Part shown: in pieces, positions 1 to 12,523 of the stretch
How positions within the stretch are numbered: position 1 is the stretch's first letter
Layout: each line of letters begins with the position of its first letter
Origin: Conchocele bisecta
Taxonomy: Eukaryota; Mollusca; Bivalvia; Lucinida; Thyasiridae
Reading direction: 5' to 3'
Assembly (NCBI GenBank): GCA_029237695.1
Contig: JAQRGA010000182.1
Span: 1 to 64,000, forward strand
Length of the DNA stretch: 64,000 nucleotides
Made by a program: the position numbers and the translations under genes
The notes under the pieces: generated by a model
What the model was told of the DNA's origin: nothing
The model's database searches: none
The model's input: only the letters and a program-made list of their open reading frames with translations

Positions 1-353
1 TAAAATGTTCCACCTCGAAAAGAATGCACGGTTTCCTGACGAGATGCCACTCAGTTCTACTTAGAGATATCGCATATACGCAATTTTCGTCTAGTAACCG
101 GCTCAAATTTGCTAGACGAAACTGTGTTTATGCAGTATCTTCTGTGTGTAGCTGAATGGGAATTCGTTAGGAATCCGGCGCCTATTCGACGTAAATATAT
201 AGTCTAGCTGTAAACCGGATGTTATGAGCCGGACGTCATGACGTCGCGCGAGCCCAGGCCATACGTCAAACCACGATACACCACTTATACATCATCATCC
301 CGCGATCCGACGCACAGTCCACGCCAATACGACGTCAAACCCATCCCATGGCA

Positions 354-403
354 CCCGATACCAGAAACACGAATATTGAAAATATTCGTGTTTCCAGCAT
401 CGG
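354..403. repeat. short perfect hairpin
   Basis: Inverted arms (cccgataccagaaacacg and its near complement) around an AT-rich centre. Related short motifs recur near 35.24 and 35.75 kb, so this is probably a small dispersed element. I see no gene in the rest of 1-521. Confidence 0.5.
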
Positions 404-521
404 GCCGCATGTGATAAACCAAGAATGCGATTAACATTTCAACCTGAAACCAGTAACGGGATTGTTCGCGTTTCTAGTATCATGTTGAACAGGTTCAATG
501 CGTCCGGATCAAAACACCAAT

Positions 522-1188
522 TCACATGTTACACTTCACATTACACCGATGTGGGAAGTTCGTTCCCAGTATTTTTATCCAATTGTCTTCCGTGAGAAGA
601 CGAAATATGCGTCCTTCGCTGTACAGCTTCTGGAGGACAGCGATACCCACGCCAGCCATGATCACCGTGACCCAGGAAGTGTCGCAGTATGGGCTTGTTT
701 TCATTTTGCAAACGCACTTTGCGGAGATGTTCATCCGTGCGTTCGCGCAATGAACGTTCTGTTTCCCCCACGTATACCGTCTTGTTGCACGGCTTGCACG
801 CCAGCACATACACTACGTTTCTGTCGTCGCACGTAACATTGCTTACGGGGTTGTAACTCCGCAGACCGCTGGTATCCATTATAGTGTCCTTATGCAGGGA
901 GTAACATGTTCTACATGAACAAGGTGCAGCGGTTGACCTCACTAATCTGTTCGTTTTACCATGTACCAGTATGTCACTTATATTTTTGTCTCGCCTGAAC
1001 GTAAGTAGAGGTGGATCCGGGAATATTTCGTTCATACGGCCAGATGTATGTAGTACATTTTGGTGTTTGGCCAATATATGTCTGATGTCTGGGAGCAATG
1101 TTGAGTATGTAAGAACAATGGGAACTCTCTTAGTCTTGCACTGTCTCTGTGTTGGCATCAGTACGTCCGCCCTATCCATTACATCCAC
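522..1188 (-). pseudogene. Penelope-like retroelement, C-terminal GIY-YIG endonuclease fragment
   Basis: The minus strand encodes about 215 residues ending in a GIY-YIG-type endonuclease. A zinc-ligand-like stretch (PCSCRTC) is followed by VVYVLACKPCNKTVYVGET and then R and H residues spaced as in the family. A leading 'NISDILVHGKT' segment matches the linker that precedes this domain in Penelope-like elements (PLEs). The frame breaks at about 665-677: the continuation (VTVIMAGVGIAVLQ... WIKILGTNFPHRCN) lies in another minus frame ending at 522. The reverse transcriptase that should lie upstream (above 1188) is absent, and an unrelated fold-back element starts at 1301. PLE assignment is from motif recall. 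It is a dead, 5'-truncated copy. Confidence 0.75.
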
Positions 1189-1300
1189 GCGTTGTAATTA
1201 TCTCTCGATTAATGATGCACTATATCCCCCCTTTCTTAGCTGCCTTTCTATCGCAAAATCAATAATCCTCATTGTTCCAATCAAAGCCACATATTATAGA

Positions 1301-1360
1301 GAATAGTAGGTTAGTGCCGTGAATGGGTAAAGCATATCTGGCAAGGCTCAGGAAACGGCA
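1301..1360 (+). mobile_element. two-part fold-back element, truncated copy 1 of 15
   Basis: Only the left terminus is present (GAATAGTAGGTTAGTGCCG...ATATCTGGCAAGGCT). It breaks off inside the hairpin stem. Family described at 43713-44010. The stretch 1361-2040 shows nothing recognisable. Confidence 0.7.
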
Positions 1361-2042
1361 TATATTATCAGCCAGTCAATATATGTGTGACTCCTTTCAA
1401 GGCCGGTTGGGAGACTACCAACTATGAGAACAACCCATTTCAGTTTCAGACGAGGATTCTGTTGAAACATTGAATTAATTAGTTGTACGAATGAAACAGG
1501 AATATATTGCTATGTATATACAATTGCCAAGGTATCTTTTATGTCATTTGTACAAAGCATTTAACAATGAGAACGATTACTACACGATGGGTGTCTGATA
1601 CATTTAGTTCAGAGCAAACACGGTGATGTGTTCCCATCGCCAATAAGTTTAAATACAGGCTTAAAGTTAATATACGATTGTGCCGATGCTTGCTACGTGA
1701 CACAGGTCTGGTTGAGGTCCGAGACAATCAGTTAGCCAATAAACAAAAACACCTAGCACAAACTCCATCGTAATGAGGAAGACACCTTCATGTGTCACAT
1801 CGTGAACAATGACGAATCATAGATACATACATTAACCAGAATTAAGCAGTCAGTCAAACGACTGGGACACTTCAAACCATCCTTGACAATCACAATTCTG
1901 GCAACTGTACACTTCTGACACTAATTGTGCATGATTCTGATTGTGTAGCGATAGCACACGTGTTAAGCCATGAAAAAAGACTAATAACAAGAGCTGTAGG
2001 AGAACAGCATAGCTCGACTACGAGGGTTGTCGATGTACACAT

Positions 2043-3293
2043 AGCTTGACAAAAAAGGTGGCTGCGGCCTGCATAAAAACCTTAACCAAGGTTGAGTAAA
2101 AAACTTAACCAAGGGAAATTACGTAAGTAATTCAAGGTTAAATGTAGGTCAATGACAGATATAGGTCAGGGGTTATTGATGTACATCCCTATGAGAAAGA
2201 GTTATCTAGGTATGGTGTATGTATGCACAATAGTATTTCATGTACAAGCTTGACTAAAAACCTTAACCAAGGTTGACTAAAAACCTTAACCAATGGGAAT
2301 TAACTAAGTAATTCAAGGTTAAATGTAGGTCAATGTCAAATATATGTCGTGGTTGTTGATGTAGATCACTAGGAGATGAAGTTTTCCAAGTATGGTTGGT
2401 GTAGGGCCAGGAGTATTCCATATACAAGCTTGACTAACAACCTTAACCAAAGAGAATTAACTAAGTACTTCAAGAGGAAATGTAGGTCAGGGTCAAATAT
2501 AGATCAGGGGTTATTGATGTACATCCCTATGAGAAAAGGTTGTCCAAGTATGGTGTCTGTATGCACAATAGTATTCCATGTACAAGCTTGACTAAAAACC
2601 TTAACCAAGGTGGACTAAAAACCTTAACCAAGGGGAATTAACTAAGTAATTCAAGAGGAAATGTAGGTCAAGGTCAAATATAGGTCGGGGTTGTTGATGT
2701 ACATCACTAGATGTACTAGGAGATGAAGTTTTCCAAGTATGGTTGGTGTAGGGCCAGGAGTATTCCATCTACAAGCTTGACTAAAAACCTTATCCAAAGA
2801 GAATTAACTAAGTAATTCAAGAGGAAATGTAAGTCAATGTCAAATATAGATCAGGGGTTATTGATGTACATTCCTAGGAGATGAAGTTGTCCAAGTATGG
2901 TGGGTGTAGGGCCAGGAGTATTCCATATACACGCTTGACTAAAAACCTTAACCAAGGGGAATTAACTAAGTAATTCAAGAGGAAATGTAGGTCAAGGTGA
3001 AATATAGATCAGGGGTTATTGATGTACATCCCTATGAGAAAAGGTTGTCCAAGTATGGTGTCTGTATGCACAATAGTATTCCATGTACAAGCTTGAATAA
3101 AAACCTTAACCAAGGTTGACTAAAAACCATATCCAAGGGGAATTAACTAAGTAATTCAAGAGGAAATGTATGTCAAGGTCAAATATAGATCAGGGGTTAT
3201 TGATGTACATCACTAGGCGATGAAGTTGTCCAAGTATGGTGGGTGTAGGGCCAGTAGTATTCCATATACAAGGTTGACTAAAAATCTTAACCA
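2043..3293. repeat. long-unit tandem repeat (about 150-190 bp period)
   Basis: Seven or so imperfect units share 'gcttgactaaaaacctta', 'gaattaactaagtaattc', 'ttattgatgtacatcc' and 'agtattccat'. Units alternate between two sub-types, one with 'tatgagaaaaggttgtcc' and one with 'aggagatgaagttttcc', which suggests a higher-order repeat. No coding potential. Confidence 0.9.
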
Positions 3294-3296
3294 ATG

Positions 3297-3299
3297 CGT

Positions 3300-3330
<31 letters not shown>

Positions 3331-3351
3331 TCGGCCGACGCCGACGCCGGG
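3297..3351. repeat. GC-rich (GACGCC)n microsatellite
   Basis: About nine hexamers of GACGCC with one interruption, directly at the end of the 2.0-3.3 kb array. Strikingly GC-rich in AT-rich surroundings. Nothing recognisable lies from 3352 to about 4030. Confidence 0.9.
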
Positions 3352-4030
3352 GTGACAACATAAGCTCTAACTATTCTTCGAATAGTCGAGCTAAAAACTA
3401 GATGGTCGGTAAATCCGTCAAATGCTCCCCGATGACACCTGGATTGAAATTCAACGTCCTTGACCCTGGGTATTGGTGTAGTATACTTATTACTCACAAT
3501 AAATGGTAATACATGTGTATAAGTTTATGAAGTTTCACATCATAATATCAATTGGTAACAGAGATAAACTACAAATGTGGCCTGTCGGCACACGAATACC
3601 CCCGATGGCAGCCAAAGGAAACAAGGCATACAGGCACGGACAGAGGTAAAACAAAATGTCCCTCCCCCTTAATAGATTGGTGGGAGCATAATAAAATATG
3701 TTATTCAAAACGAGGTTAAGCCCAAAATAAAGTTATAATCCATAAATTATTTAAAATATCACTTGAATGTTTCCGCTGCAGTAACCGAAATGACGTCCCA
3801 TTACCGCCTACCACAAGTACTTTTTAAAGTTATTTACCATGTGACATTACTTATTGACTCACCCTCGTATATCCGGTATTCCATACACAGTAACGTAGCA
3901 ACTAGAATTGCCACGTCATCGTTCTTGTCAAGTGCGTTTTACAGCATCTAGTCATGAACAGACATATTTAATATGTACATGTTTAAGTACAGTGAGCTAA
4001 AACTTAGCACAATCTTTGCTTACACTCAGC

Positions 4031-4164
4031 GAAACAACGAAGAATGGGAATGTACCTCGCTGGCCACCATACAGTACCTGTACTGTACTGTGTATTCCAT
4101 CACGGAAGTTCAGATGTATTTTGCGGCGGTGTGGAAGTATTCCGCAATGGGAGAAATCTGGTGG
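4031..4164 (+). CDS. possible CCP/sushi-like exon (tentative)
   Basis: Acceptor-like 'gcttacactcag' is followed by an open frame reading KNGNVPRWPPYSTCTVLC...QWEKSGG, then a GGTG|GTGAGT donor. The NG...CTVxC...QW spacing resembles the core of a sushi (CCP) domain. However, the later cysteines fit poorly and no neighbouring exon supports it. It may be a decayed or chance exon upstream of the LDLa/EB gene. Confidence 0.2.
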
Positions 4165-4318
4165 TGAGTCAATGTTGTCATGTGAAGCAAATTACGCATC
4201 ATGGATAAAGTATGGAGTAAGCAGCTGTTTGTATTCCTGTATACAGTGTGACCCAAATGTTCGTACCTTCTTATATTCGTCAACATTACAAGACACAGTC
4301 AAGCAATACACCATAATC

Positions 4319-4762
4319 AAGGTGTATGATCACGTGGTTACAACAACACCAACAACAACAACAATTACTGAAACTTCCAGAAGCCATCCGATTCAAAGTA
4401 CGTATTCTTTTATTTTGTCCATATTATGTAAGGGATTTTGATAAATTATGGCGCATCAAACGCGTCTTGTTAATCTGCATTTGGTGTCCTCGGTACTTCT
4501 CGGTACTTCTGTCGTTTTTGCGAAGAATCGATTTCCGTGTCTACTGACACGGAAATTGATTCTTCGCAAAAACGACATACGTATGTGCCGAACTCACGGG
4601 ACCACCAAATGCAGCACATGAAGACGCGTTTGCTGCGCCATAGTTCATCAGAATCCGTTGCCTATTAAGGAAAATATCAAATAATACTTACTTTGGAGTG
4701 GGCGCGCTTTTAACACTTTCAGCCATTGTTGTTGTTGGTGTAACCACGTGATCATGCACCTT
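4319..4762. mobile_element. fold-back element, family H copy 1
   Basis: Termini AAGGTGTATGATCACGTG and its complement enclose a long imperfect palindrome. Its centre is 'gaagaatcgatttccgtg' and complement, with sub-arms 'atggcgcatcaaacgcgtc'. A second, shorter copy is at 26329-26706. No transposase; non-autonomous. Confidence 0.75.
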
Positions 4763-5170
4763 GATAATTGCTGAACACGAGCACACGTGAAAGACTCGGA
4801 CCTCGGACTATGACAATAGTCTGTTCAACAACAAACAAAGTTGTCTTTAAATAATCGATAGTCACTGTATTGATTAATAAGTCCATTTCAGAATTTGAAT
4901 ATACTGCGAAAAGTGTCATTTTTGTAAATAAAAAAGAAAACAAACAATGATGTCATTTTCAGGTGCGCATGAACGGCATATGACCACTTCCGCTTAGACG
5001 AAACCCATGAAAAACAGTGTTGCTCTACCAACTTACTTCTATAGGTATGTATACATCTAATGCTGTACGATGCACATCTTATAGAAATTGGTGGTGGTAA
5101 CTTTTTGAAATTTACAATTGTCTGGGACTAAAGGGGAGAACATTTGGTCATACACTTTTGGTACACAGGG

Positions 5171-5334
5171 GTCCGCCGCCCACCTTAAACTTGCCAAGAT
5201 GTCAACGATTCTCAACATATATAGGCAATCTCAACTCGCAATCAAGCAGTGTGATTGGCTGTGCCTGCGCTGTAGCACAGCTCAGGCTTAGCCAATCAAA
5301 CTGCTTGATTTTGCAAGATTAGCGCACGCGGTGA
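5171..5334. mobile_element. short inverted-repeat element, family J copy 1
   Basis: Palindromic core 'caatcaagcagtgtgatt' / 'aatcaaactgcttgatt' with ends resembling CCGCCTGCGCTAATCTTGCC. Related copies lie near 22380-22476, 26085-26200, 29512-29734 and 60185. Confidence 0.5.
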
Positions 5335-5822
5335 TGTGTGACTGGACCGTGAAGCACGATTTGCACGACATCGTAGTTCTCGAAGGGAAGTTACTCGTGG
5401 TGCACCAAGTTCGGCTACCTATTTATAAAACTGATCTGCACAGTAAAACCTCTCGCAATGGAGCACGCTCTACATAAGAGCGCGGCTGATTGTGAGAGGT
5501 TGCACTGTATAAACCAGACTTTTAATTCGCCCTACTGTCTAAGCCAATCGCTGGCCAGTATCGGTCTCCGCTTATTTTACATATTACAATCCAATAAGTT
5601 ACACATTACCAAATTTAGTGACTACCTGATCGACAGGAAATGGAAAATCAATACTCGGGTGAGAGACTGCATTATAACAATGGCTGTGTATAAGTATGTT
5701 ATTGTTCACATATTGGATTTTTAAGGAACTAAATGTTGCGGTCTCTAGCGGTCCCTTGCATTGTGCTAACCGCGCATAGACATAAGCAAATGGATGGCAA
5801 ATACAACGAAAGTAAGTTACTA

Positions 5823-6072
5823 TTAACCCTTAGAGAGCTATCTTATTGTTTTGTCGTCTGCTGTTTATTTTCTATTTTCCATTGTTATCATGAAAAACAT
5901 GCTTTGACAGCACTTTAGAATAATTTACAAAATACGTTGACATCACATTAGAATCATTTCCACTGGAAATGATTCTGAAATGCTGTCAAACAATGTTTTT
6001 ATTGAGAAATAAGGCAAGATATAAAAGCAACAGCAGACGATTATTGTTGTGAGTAGCGGCCTAAAGGTTAAG
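5823..6072. mobile_element. fold-back element, family I copy 1
   Basis: Arms 'aacccttagagagct...gtcgtctgctgtt' and complement 'aacagcagacgattattg...ctaaaggtt', with inner arms 'tgctttgacagcactttag'. Further partial copies at 6487-6620 and 47299-47418. The stretch 6073-6486 shows no gene. Confidence 0.6.
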
Positions 6073-6486
6073 ATGAAAGGAAAACGGTAGAGAATACGTA
6101 ATTATTGAGTATCCTGGACCGTCCAACGACGTCACGTGGAGCTACCGTATAACGTCGCTGTAATGAGGCAACAGCAAACTTATTATACCTCAATACAATT
6201 TCTATGTGTTGCATTAGTAAATTTCACATCCGGTGGTACGAATAGTGTACCGTGACGTCTGCTTCACCACTCAGCACGCAATATTAGAGGGAAATAGCGG
6301 GAATTATCTCCCCTTGAAAACAATACCTCCCTCGCTATCGCCTCCGGAGATACTATTATTGCTTCCTAGGGGAGATAATCCAATAGTCCCCTCAACAAAG
6401 GGCAGTAATTATCAAATCATAACATGTCCGATCTGACCAAGTACAAAACATTGTCACAATCGAATACAAATCGATTTATTCATCAT

Positions 6487-6620
6487 TAACCCTTAGACCG
6501 CTATTCTTATTTTTTTGTCGACTGCTGTTTATTTTCCATTTTTATCATCAAAAACATGCTTTGACAGCACTTTAGAATAATTTACCTGAGGCCATTAGAA
6601 TGACATTACCTGTTGTCAAA
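6487..6620. mobile_element. family I fold-back element, half copy
   Basis: Left arm of the 5823-6072 element ('aacccttagaccgctat...aaacatgctttgacagcac'), truncated on the right. Confidence 0.55.
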
Positions 6621-6704
6621 TAGAGAAATATATATTCCGATGACACCAAAGAGCCAGCAAAGTACACAACCTGTACAATGCGGCACAAAACACCTTCTAC
6701 AAAC

Positions 6705-6948
6705 CTGGGGCCGTTTCACTAAACTTCGTACGACTAAAATGTTCGTAAGTGCAAATTTAGGATCGTCTGTAAATTTCAATTGATGCATTTACATTTATTG
6801 AGCATAGGCTGCATATGCAGCCTATGCTCAATAAATGTAAATCCAATTGTTTACAAGAAAACGTTGTTAGTGTGAAATTTACAGACTATCATAAGTTTGC
6901 ACTTACGAACATATTTAGTCTTACAAAGTTTAGTGAAACGGACCCCTG
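6705..6948. mobile_element. MITE, family C copy 1
   Basis: About 240 bp of near-complete inverted repeat. Termini are GGGGCCGTTTCACTAAAC and complement GTTTAGTGAAACGGACCCC; central palindrome 'gcataggctgcatatgcagc'. Six copies in the window: also 11375-11555, 35992-36212, 45047-45284, 45646-45817 and 61074-61312. Confidence 0.85.
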
Positions 6949-7019
6949 ATTGTGACCGCCTGCGTAACTAGTTAGAATGTCACGTGGACATCAGTCAAAT
7001 TGCGTAGTAAAATCCCATT

Positions 7020-7562
7020 AATGTGTCTCGATACAGGCTATGTGATATTGTTTACATGAACATTAATGTGTCTAGATACAGGCTGTGTGATATTGTTTAC
7101 ATAAACATTAATGTGTCTCGATACAGGCCATGTGATATTGTTTACATGAACATTAATGTGTCTAGATACAGGCTATGTGATATTGTTTACATGAACATTA
7201 ATGTGTCTAGATACAGGCTATGTGATATTGTTTACATGAACATTAATGTGTCTAGGTACAGGCTATGTGATATTGTTTACATGAACATTAATGTGTCTCG
7301 ATACAGGCTATGTGATATTGTTTACATGAACATTAATGTGTCTCGATACAGGCTACGTGATATTGTTTACATGAACAGTAATGTGTCTAGATACAGGCTA
7401 TGTGATATTGTTTACATGAACATTAATGTGTCTAGATACAGGCTATGTGATAGTGTTTACATGAACATTAATGTGTCTAGATACAGGCTATGTGATATTG
7501 TTTACATGAACATTAATGTGTCTAGATACAGGCTATGTGATATTGTTTACATGAACATTTTG
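7020..7562. repeat. 45-bp minisatellite, 12 units
   Basis: Unit 'attaatgtgtctagatac|aggctatgtgatattg|tttacatgaac'. Because 45 is divisible by 3 and the unit has no stop in one frame, the array reads through as a 15-residue repeat (VSRYRLCDIVYMNIN). I regard that as an artefact of the period, not a gene. Confidence 0.95.
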
Positions 7563-7780
7563 ATACATTGCATAATATATTGTGGAGATATGATTATCAT
7601 GTATGTGCATTTAAACGTATGATGGTCCTGTGAGTGTGTGTGGCTACACGTGGTAACACATAAGCTTGTGTAATACAACTAATTTGAATGGTGTAAATGA
7701 TCAATTCAGTGGTTGTGGTGACAATGTGCACAGACTTTGTGTAATAGTAGTGTCCTACTGATGTATGGAATAACAACACG

Positions 7781-8044
7781 GTAAATATGCTATACTGCTG
7801 TATTGTGTAGTTATATGTATGTAGGTAAATATGGTATCCTGCTGTATTGTGTAGTTATATGTATGTAGGTAAATATGATATACTGCTGTATTGTGTAGTT
7901 ATATGTATGTAGGTAAATATGGTATACTGCTGTATTGTGTAGTTATATGTATGTAGGTAAATATGATATACTGCTCTATTGTGTAGTTATATGTATGTAG
8001 GTAAATATGCTATACTGCTGTATTGTGTAGTTATATGTATGTAG
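7781..8044. repeat. 44-bp minisatellite, 6 units
   Basis: Unit 'gtaaatatgctatactgc|tgtattgtgtagttat|atgtatgtag' repeated about six times, 220 bp after the preceding 45-bp array. No sequence relation between the two. Confidence 0.95.
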
Positions 8045-8464
8045 GTAAAATGTGCATACTTCTTAAACTGGACTAGATTTTTGAATACCCCGGAATAGCG
8101 TTTTCAGACTACATACATATAATACTAATGTTGGCGTGTATATATAGTTATATAATGATATACATGAGATTACAGGACGTATATATCTTTTCAGAAGTCA
8201 TGCATACTTTTCTAAAAATTTGTCAAATATTCATTTTGGCACCGGATGAAATGCAAAGACTACATTGAAGCGATGTACTCGTATATTTGAAATATGTAAT
8301 GATGCAGTTATCCGAATGCTATGCAGGTATATGACAATCTGAACTATTACAATTTGATTAAAAACCTACATCATGTTTGGTTGTTGGTAAGTTGACACAA
8401 CAGGTGTAGAGTTGCATGTGCTGCAATTAAGACACTGAATATTCAAAACTTGTTAGAGAAATAG

Positions 8465-8718
8465 AGAATAGTAGGTTAGTGCCGTGAATGGGAAAAAATA
8501 TCTGGCAAGGCTTAGGAAACGGGATGGGCGAGGCTCTGCCGAGCACATCCCGTTTCCGTGTCGCGCCAGATATTTTTCCCATTCACGGTACTAACCTACT
8601 ATTCTATTTATCCCGTCAACACCTTCAAATGGCTTTAAAATGCAAAACAAATAACCCCAGCCACCGCACATGTTCATACGCAGTTATTAGGTCGTATTGA
8701 CAGGATATCAAACATGTT
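8465..8718 (+). mobile_element. two-part fold-back element, copy 2
   Basis: Complete left hairpin (GAATAGTAGGTTAG...CTAACCTACTATTC), then the ATTTATCCCGTCAACAC arm, cut off before the second terminus (after 'aggatatcaaacatgttt'). Confidence 0.85.
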
Positions 8719-8982
8719 TCGAAACGTCGGAAAAGTGGGTTCCTGGTTTTTGCAAAATTGTTGAAAATACCTGTATGAACATGATGTATTTCATCAACTT
8801 GAACACTGTTCTCAAAATAAGACATTTCCTTATCAAATTCTTCAGTCACTTCTGGTATGTCACAGTTTTCAAAACTACATGTATCAACATGAATTTAATC
8901 ATACATATATGTTGTTCGCGAGTTATAATCACCACATAACAACATATGGTAATTTTTAATAACCTCCAAAGGGAAGCACATT

Positions 8983-9132
8983 TAATACACATTGTTTTAA
9001 AGTCACTCTTTTTATTACATTTTCGACAACATGGTATTTATCAAAATAGTGTGAAACTGTATTGGCAGGACTGCTAATACAGTTGTCGTCTAAAATTTAA
9101 TAAAAATAGTGACTTTAAAACAATGTGTAATA
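8983..9132. mobile_element. 150-bp MITE-like inverted repeat
   Basis: Arms 'cacattgttttaaagtcac' and 'gtgactttaaaacaatgtg' enclose about 90 bp. Single copy in the window. Confidence 0.6.
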
Positions 9133-9410
9133 AAATATGGGTTATAAAACGTACGTAATTCGATTTCAATGTCCCTATATGGCTCTTCGGATACGTATGT
9201 GGAATTCAGGCGGGGGTAGAGCCTTACAGGAATCCACACACATTTATTCTGCTTTTGTTAATCGACTCGATATACTAAACCAGTGAAATAAGCCGGTACT
9301 GGGTATATATAGCTGTAATTAATGTTTTCATACGGGATTTTGACGTCTTTGTGGCGTTTCAAACTGATATTGTATTGATAGTGTAACTTTCTCCGTTAAC
9401 ATATATCTCT

Positions 9411-9630
9411 TATCCCGTCAACACAGTGCGTATGTGCCGCGAAACATTTTTGATATCCAGTCAATACAATTTTTGCATTTTACAACCATTTGAAGGTGTT
9501 GACGGGATAAATAGAATAGTAGGTTAGTGCCGTGAATGGGAAAAAATATCTGGCGCGGCAGAGCCTCGCACATCCCGTTTCCTGAGCCTTGCCAGATATT
9601 TTTCCCATTCACGGCACTAACCTACTATTC
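9411..9630 (-). mobile_element. two-part fold-back element, copy 3 (reverse orientation)
   Basis: Order is inverted: TATCCCGTCAACAC... then GTGTTGACGGGATAAAT, then the GAATAGTAGGTTAG hairpin. The second part is shortened to about 100 bp. Nothing recognisable between it and 9990. Confidence 0.85.
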
Positions 9631-9993
9631 CCTATTTCTCTAGCCAGGGAGACTTTATTGTCTTTATTTTGTTTTTTCTGTCTGTGTCGATAAACTTCAC
9701 AGTTTGCAACAATTGCCTTTTATCTGTTCCATCGCATATTCTGTAGCCCAGTGTATTTACTGTCAAACCGGATGTCTTAGATTTTAATGTCGTTGACTTT
9801 ATTAATGGCTGAATTGTTTTCTACGTTTTGCGTCAAACATTCACGAAGGGTTTGCTCAAAATGTTCACGTTCATATCTCTGTTGCGGAATCCCCAAATAA
9901 TAATAAATTCTCCTGCCTCGACCTGCTATGTGTTTCGAGCAGTTGTTCATTTATATCTTAAGCATACTGCCGTAAACTATCATTGTCGACTCT

Positions 9994-10279
9994 CTACGGA
10001 GCCCCGCAGGGGACGTAGAATTATGTTTTTAATAAATTATTTTATTAATTTGTTCCCACGATATAAGAATTCGTTCTCTCAATTTAACAATTCGTTCCCA
10101 CGAAATAACAATTAGTTATATCGTGGGAACGAATTGTTAATTCGAGGGAACGAATTGTTATATCGTGGGAACGAATTGTTATTTCGAGGGAAAGAATTGT
10201 TAAATTGAGGGAACGAATTGTTATTTCGTGGGAACGAATTAATGAAAAAATATCCATGTCCCCTGCGGGGCTCCGTAGC
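9994..10279. mobile_element. fold-back element, family F copy 1
   Basis: Termini CTACGGAGCCCCGCAGGGGA and complement TCCCCTGCGGGGCTCCGTAG. The interior is a short-period array alternating 'gaacgaattgtta' with 'tatcgtggg', 'ttcgaggg' or 'aaattgagg', on both arms. Second copy at 30946-31354. Confidence 0.8.
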
Positions 10280-10284
10280 TCTCA

Positions 10285-11187
10285 GCTTTACATCTGTATT
10301 CCTCCGCTCATATAACTCATCACTTTACATCGGTATTCCTCCGCTCATATAACTCATCACTTTACATCGGTATTCCTCAGCTCATATAACTCATCACTTT
10401 ACATCGGTATTCCTCCGCTCATATAACTCATCACTTTACATCGGTATTCCTCAGCTCATATAACTCATCACAATTTTACATCGGTATTCCTCCGCTCATA
10501 TAACTCATCACTTTACATCGTATTCCTCAGCTCATATAACTCATCACTTTACATCGGTATTCCTCCGCTCATATAACTCACACTTTTACATCGGTATTCC
10601 TACCGCTCATAACTCATCACTTTACATCGTTCCTCAGCTCATAATAATCATCACTTTACATCGGTATTCCTCAGCTCATATAACTCATCACTTTACATCG
10701 GTATTCCTCAGTCATATCACATCACTTTACACGGTATTCCTCCGCTCATATAACTCATCACTTTACATCGGTATTCCTCAGCTCATATAACTCATCACTT
10801 TACATCGGTATTCCTCCGCTCATATAACTCATCACTTTACATCGGTATTCCTCAGCTCATATAACTCATCACTTTACATCGGTATTCCTCCGCTCATATA
10901 ACTCATCACTTTACATCGGTATTCCTCAGCTCATATAACTCATCACATTACATCGGTATTCCTCCGCCATAAATATCTTTCAGCTCATATAATCATCACT
11001 TTACATCGGTAATTCCTCGGCTCATATAACTCTCACTTTACATCGGTATTCCTCAGCATCATAGAACTCATCACATACATCGGTATTCCTCCGCTCATAT
11101 AACTCATCACTTTACATCGGTATTCCTCCGCTCATATAACTCATCACTTTACATCGGTATTCCTCCGCTCATATAACTCATCACTTT
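10285..11187. repeat. 37-bp minisatellite, about 24 units
   Basis: Unit 'attcctccgctcatataa|ctcatcactttacatcggt'. Two variants (tccgctc and tcagctc) tend to alternate. Several units have small indels, clustered at 10.55-11.06 kb. Confidence 0.95.
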
Positions 11188-11374
11188 TTTTTTCGTTTGA
11201 AATGACAGAACTTATCAGCAATATCCGACACCGATTGATGTTTCAACATCACCGACTTTTCTTGTATTTTGTGAATTTAATTTTTAATTTTTCCAACGTC
11301 AATTTTCATATACATGTATATAAATGTTACTATCTGCCACAGCTCTGTTCAAAACCACTGAGCCATGTGTACAT

Positions 11375-11555
11375 CAGGGGCCCGTTTCACTAAACTTCGT
11401 ACGACTAAAATGTTCGTCAGTGCAAATTTAGGATCGTCTGGAAATTTCAATTCATGGATTTACATTTATTGAGCATAGGTTGCATGCTCGATAAATGTAA
11501 ATCCAGTAATTGTTTAACATCTTAATCGTACGAAGTTTAGTGAAACGGGCCCCTG
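11375..11555. mobile_element. MITE, family C copy 2 (internally deleted)
   Basis: Termini CAGGGGCCCGTTTCAC and complement GTGAAACGGGCCCCTG. One arm is shortened, giving about 180 bp. From 11556 to 12101 I see no gene. Confidence 0.85.
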
Positions 11556-12101
11556 TTGGAGGAGAGCGTACATGTCATGTTATAACTGTAATTATGTTCA
11601 GTCACCTGTGATCCGTGTCCTGGCTGGTCTTGACATGGAATATTGTTCACTGTTATTGTTCACCGTGTTTACATGTTGGTTTACTGGGAATTGGTGGCTT
11701 ATGTCAATATTTCCAGCATACTGGGTGGGACCGTACTGCAATCCATGACATTTTGAGCATGCTGTGTTAGCTGCACATGGTTGATTGTAGCTGCACGGTT
11801 TCCGATTTATAGGCAAAAGGTTGTACTATATCTAAGTCCCGACCTGGGGTTTGACAGTATAGGAAGATAGTTAGCTTATGTAATGAAATGTAATTAGAGT
11901 TATGTACTCACAACTACGTTGAGTGTACCTGGTAAGTTATAATTTAAATGATCAGTGTACGATACGTTCTTATCTGCATGTCAACAGTATTTGAGTGACC
12001 TGTCATGTTCATGTCCATATTGCAATTTACATGCATAGGCACTTTGTGGAATGCACGATAAATGCCTCTTGTAAGTCAAACTTATACTACTCTGATAGTA
12101 A

Positions 12102-12328
12102 ATATCTACAAGGTAGGACATTCGCCATCTTTTCGAGAAACGGAAGTGGTACTAGTGTACCGGTTCCCGGCTCGCTAATTCATTAATTGTAACGCGCGCG
12201 AAGGCGGGACCCTGCCGGTCCCCGCCTTCGCGCGCGTTACAATTAATGAATTAGAGAGCCGGGGCCCAATGTAAATAAACCACTTCCGTTGGTTGAAACG
12301 ATGGCGAGTGTCCTACCATCTAGATATT
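12102..12328. mobile_element. GC-cored fold-back element
   Basis: Arms 'ggtaggacattcgccatc' / 'gatggcgagtgtcctacc' with an inner perfect hairpin 'taattgtaacgcgcgcgaag' around a short loop. Single copy. Confidence 0.7.
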
Positions 12329-12494
12329 TAATATCAGAATAAAATTGGGTACGATTTAAAGAGGCTTGTCTCGTTCATACCACAGAGTGCCTGTGTTTAC
12401 ATGTTGACCAGTAGCTGACACATTTCGATGTTTACCTTTTTGTTCGCTTGGTTTCTGTCGTTGTTCTTGAGAGATTGCTTCCTGCACTGGAGGG

Positions 12495-12523
12495 TGGATG
12501 GATGGATGGATGGATGGATGGAT
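12495..12523. repeat. (TGGA)n microsatellite
   Basis: About seven TGGA tetramers. Confidence 0.95.

Noticed and set aside
7023..7622. 199-codon repeat protein
   Set aside because: The 45-bp array is open only because its period is a multiple of three; no start context or exon signals, and the units vary without respect to codon positions.
10285..11187. CRISPR-like regular array
   Set aside because: No distinct spacers: whole units repeat head to tail, and the context is eukaryotic.
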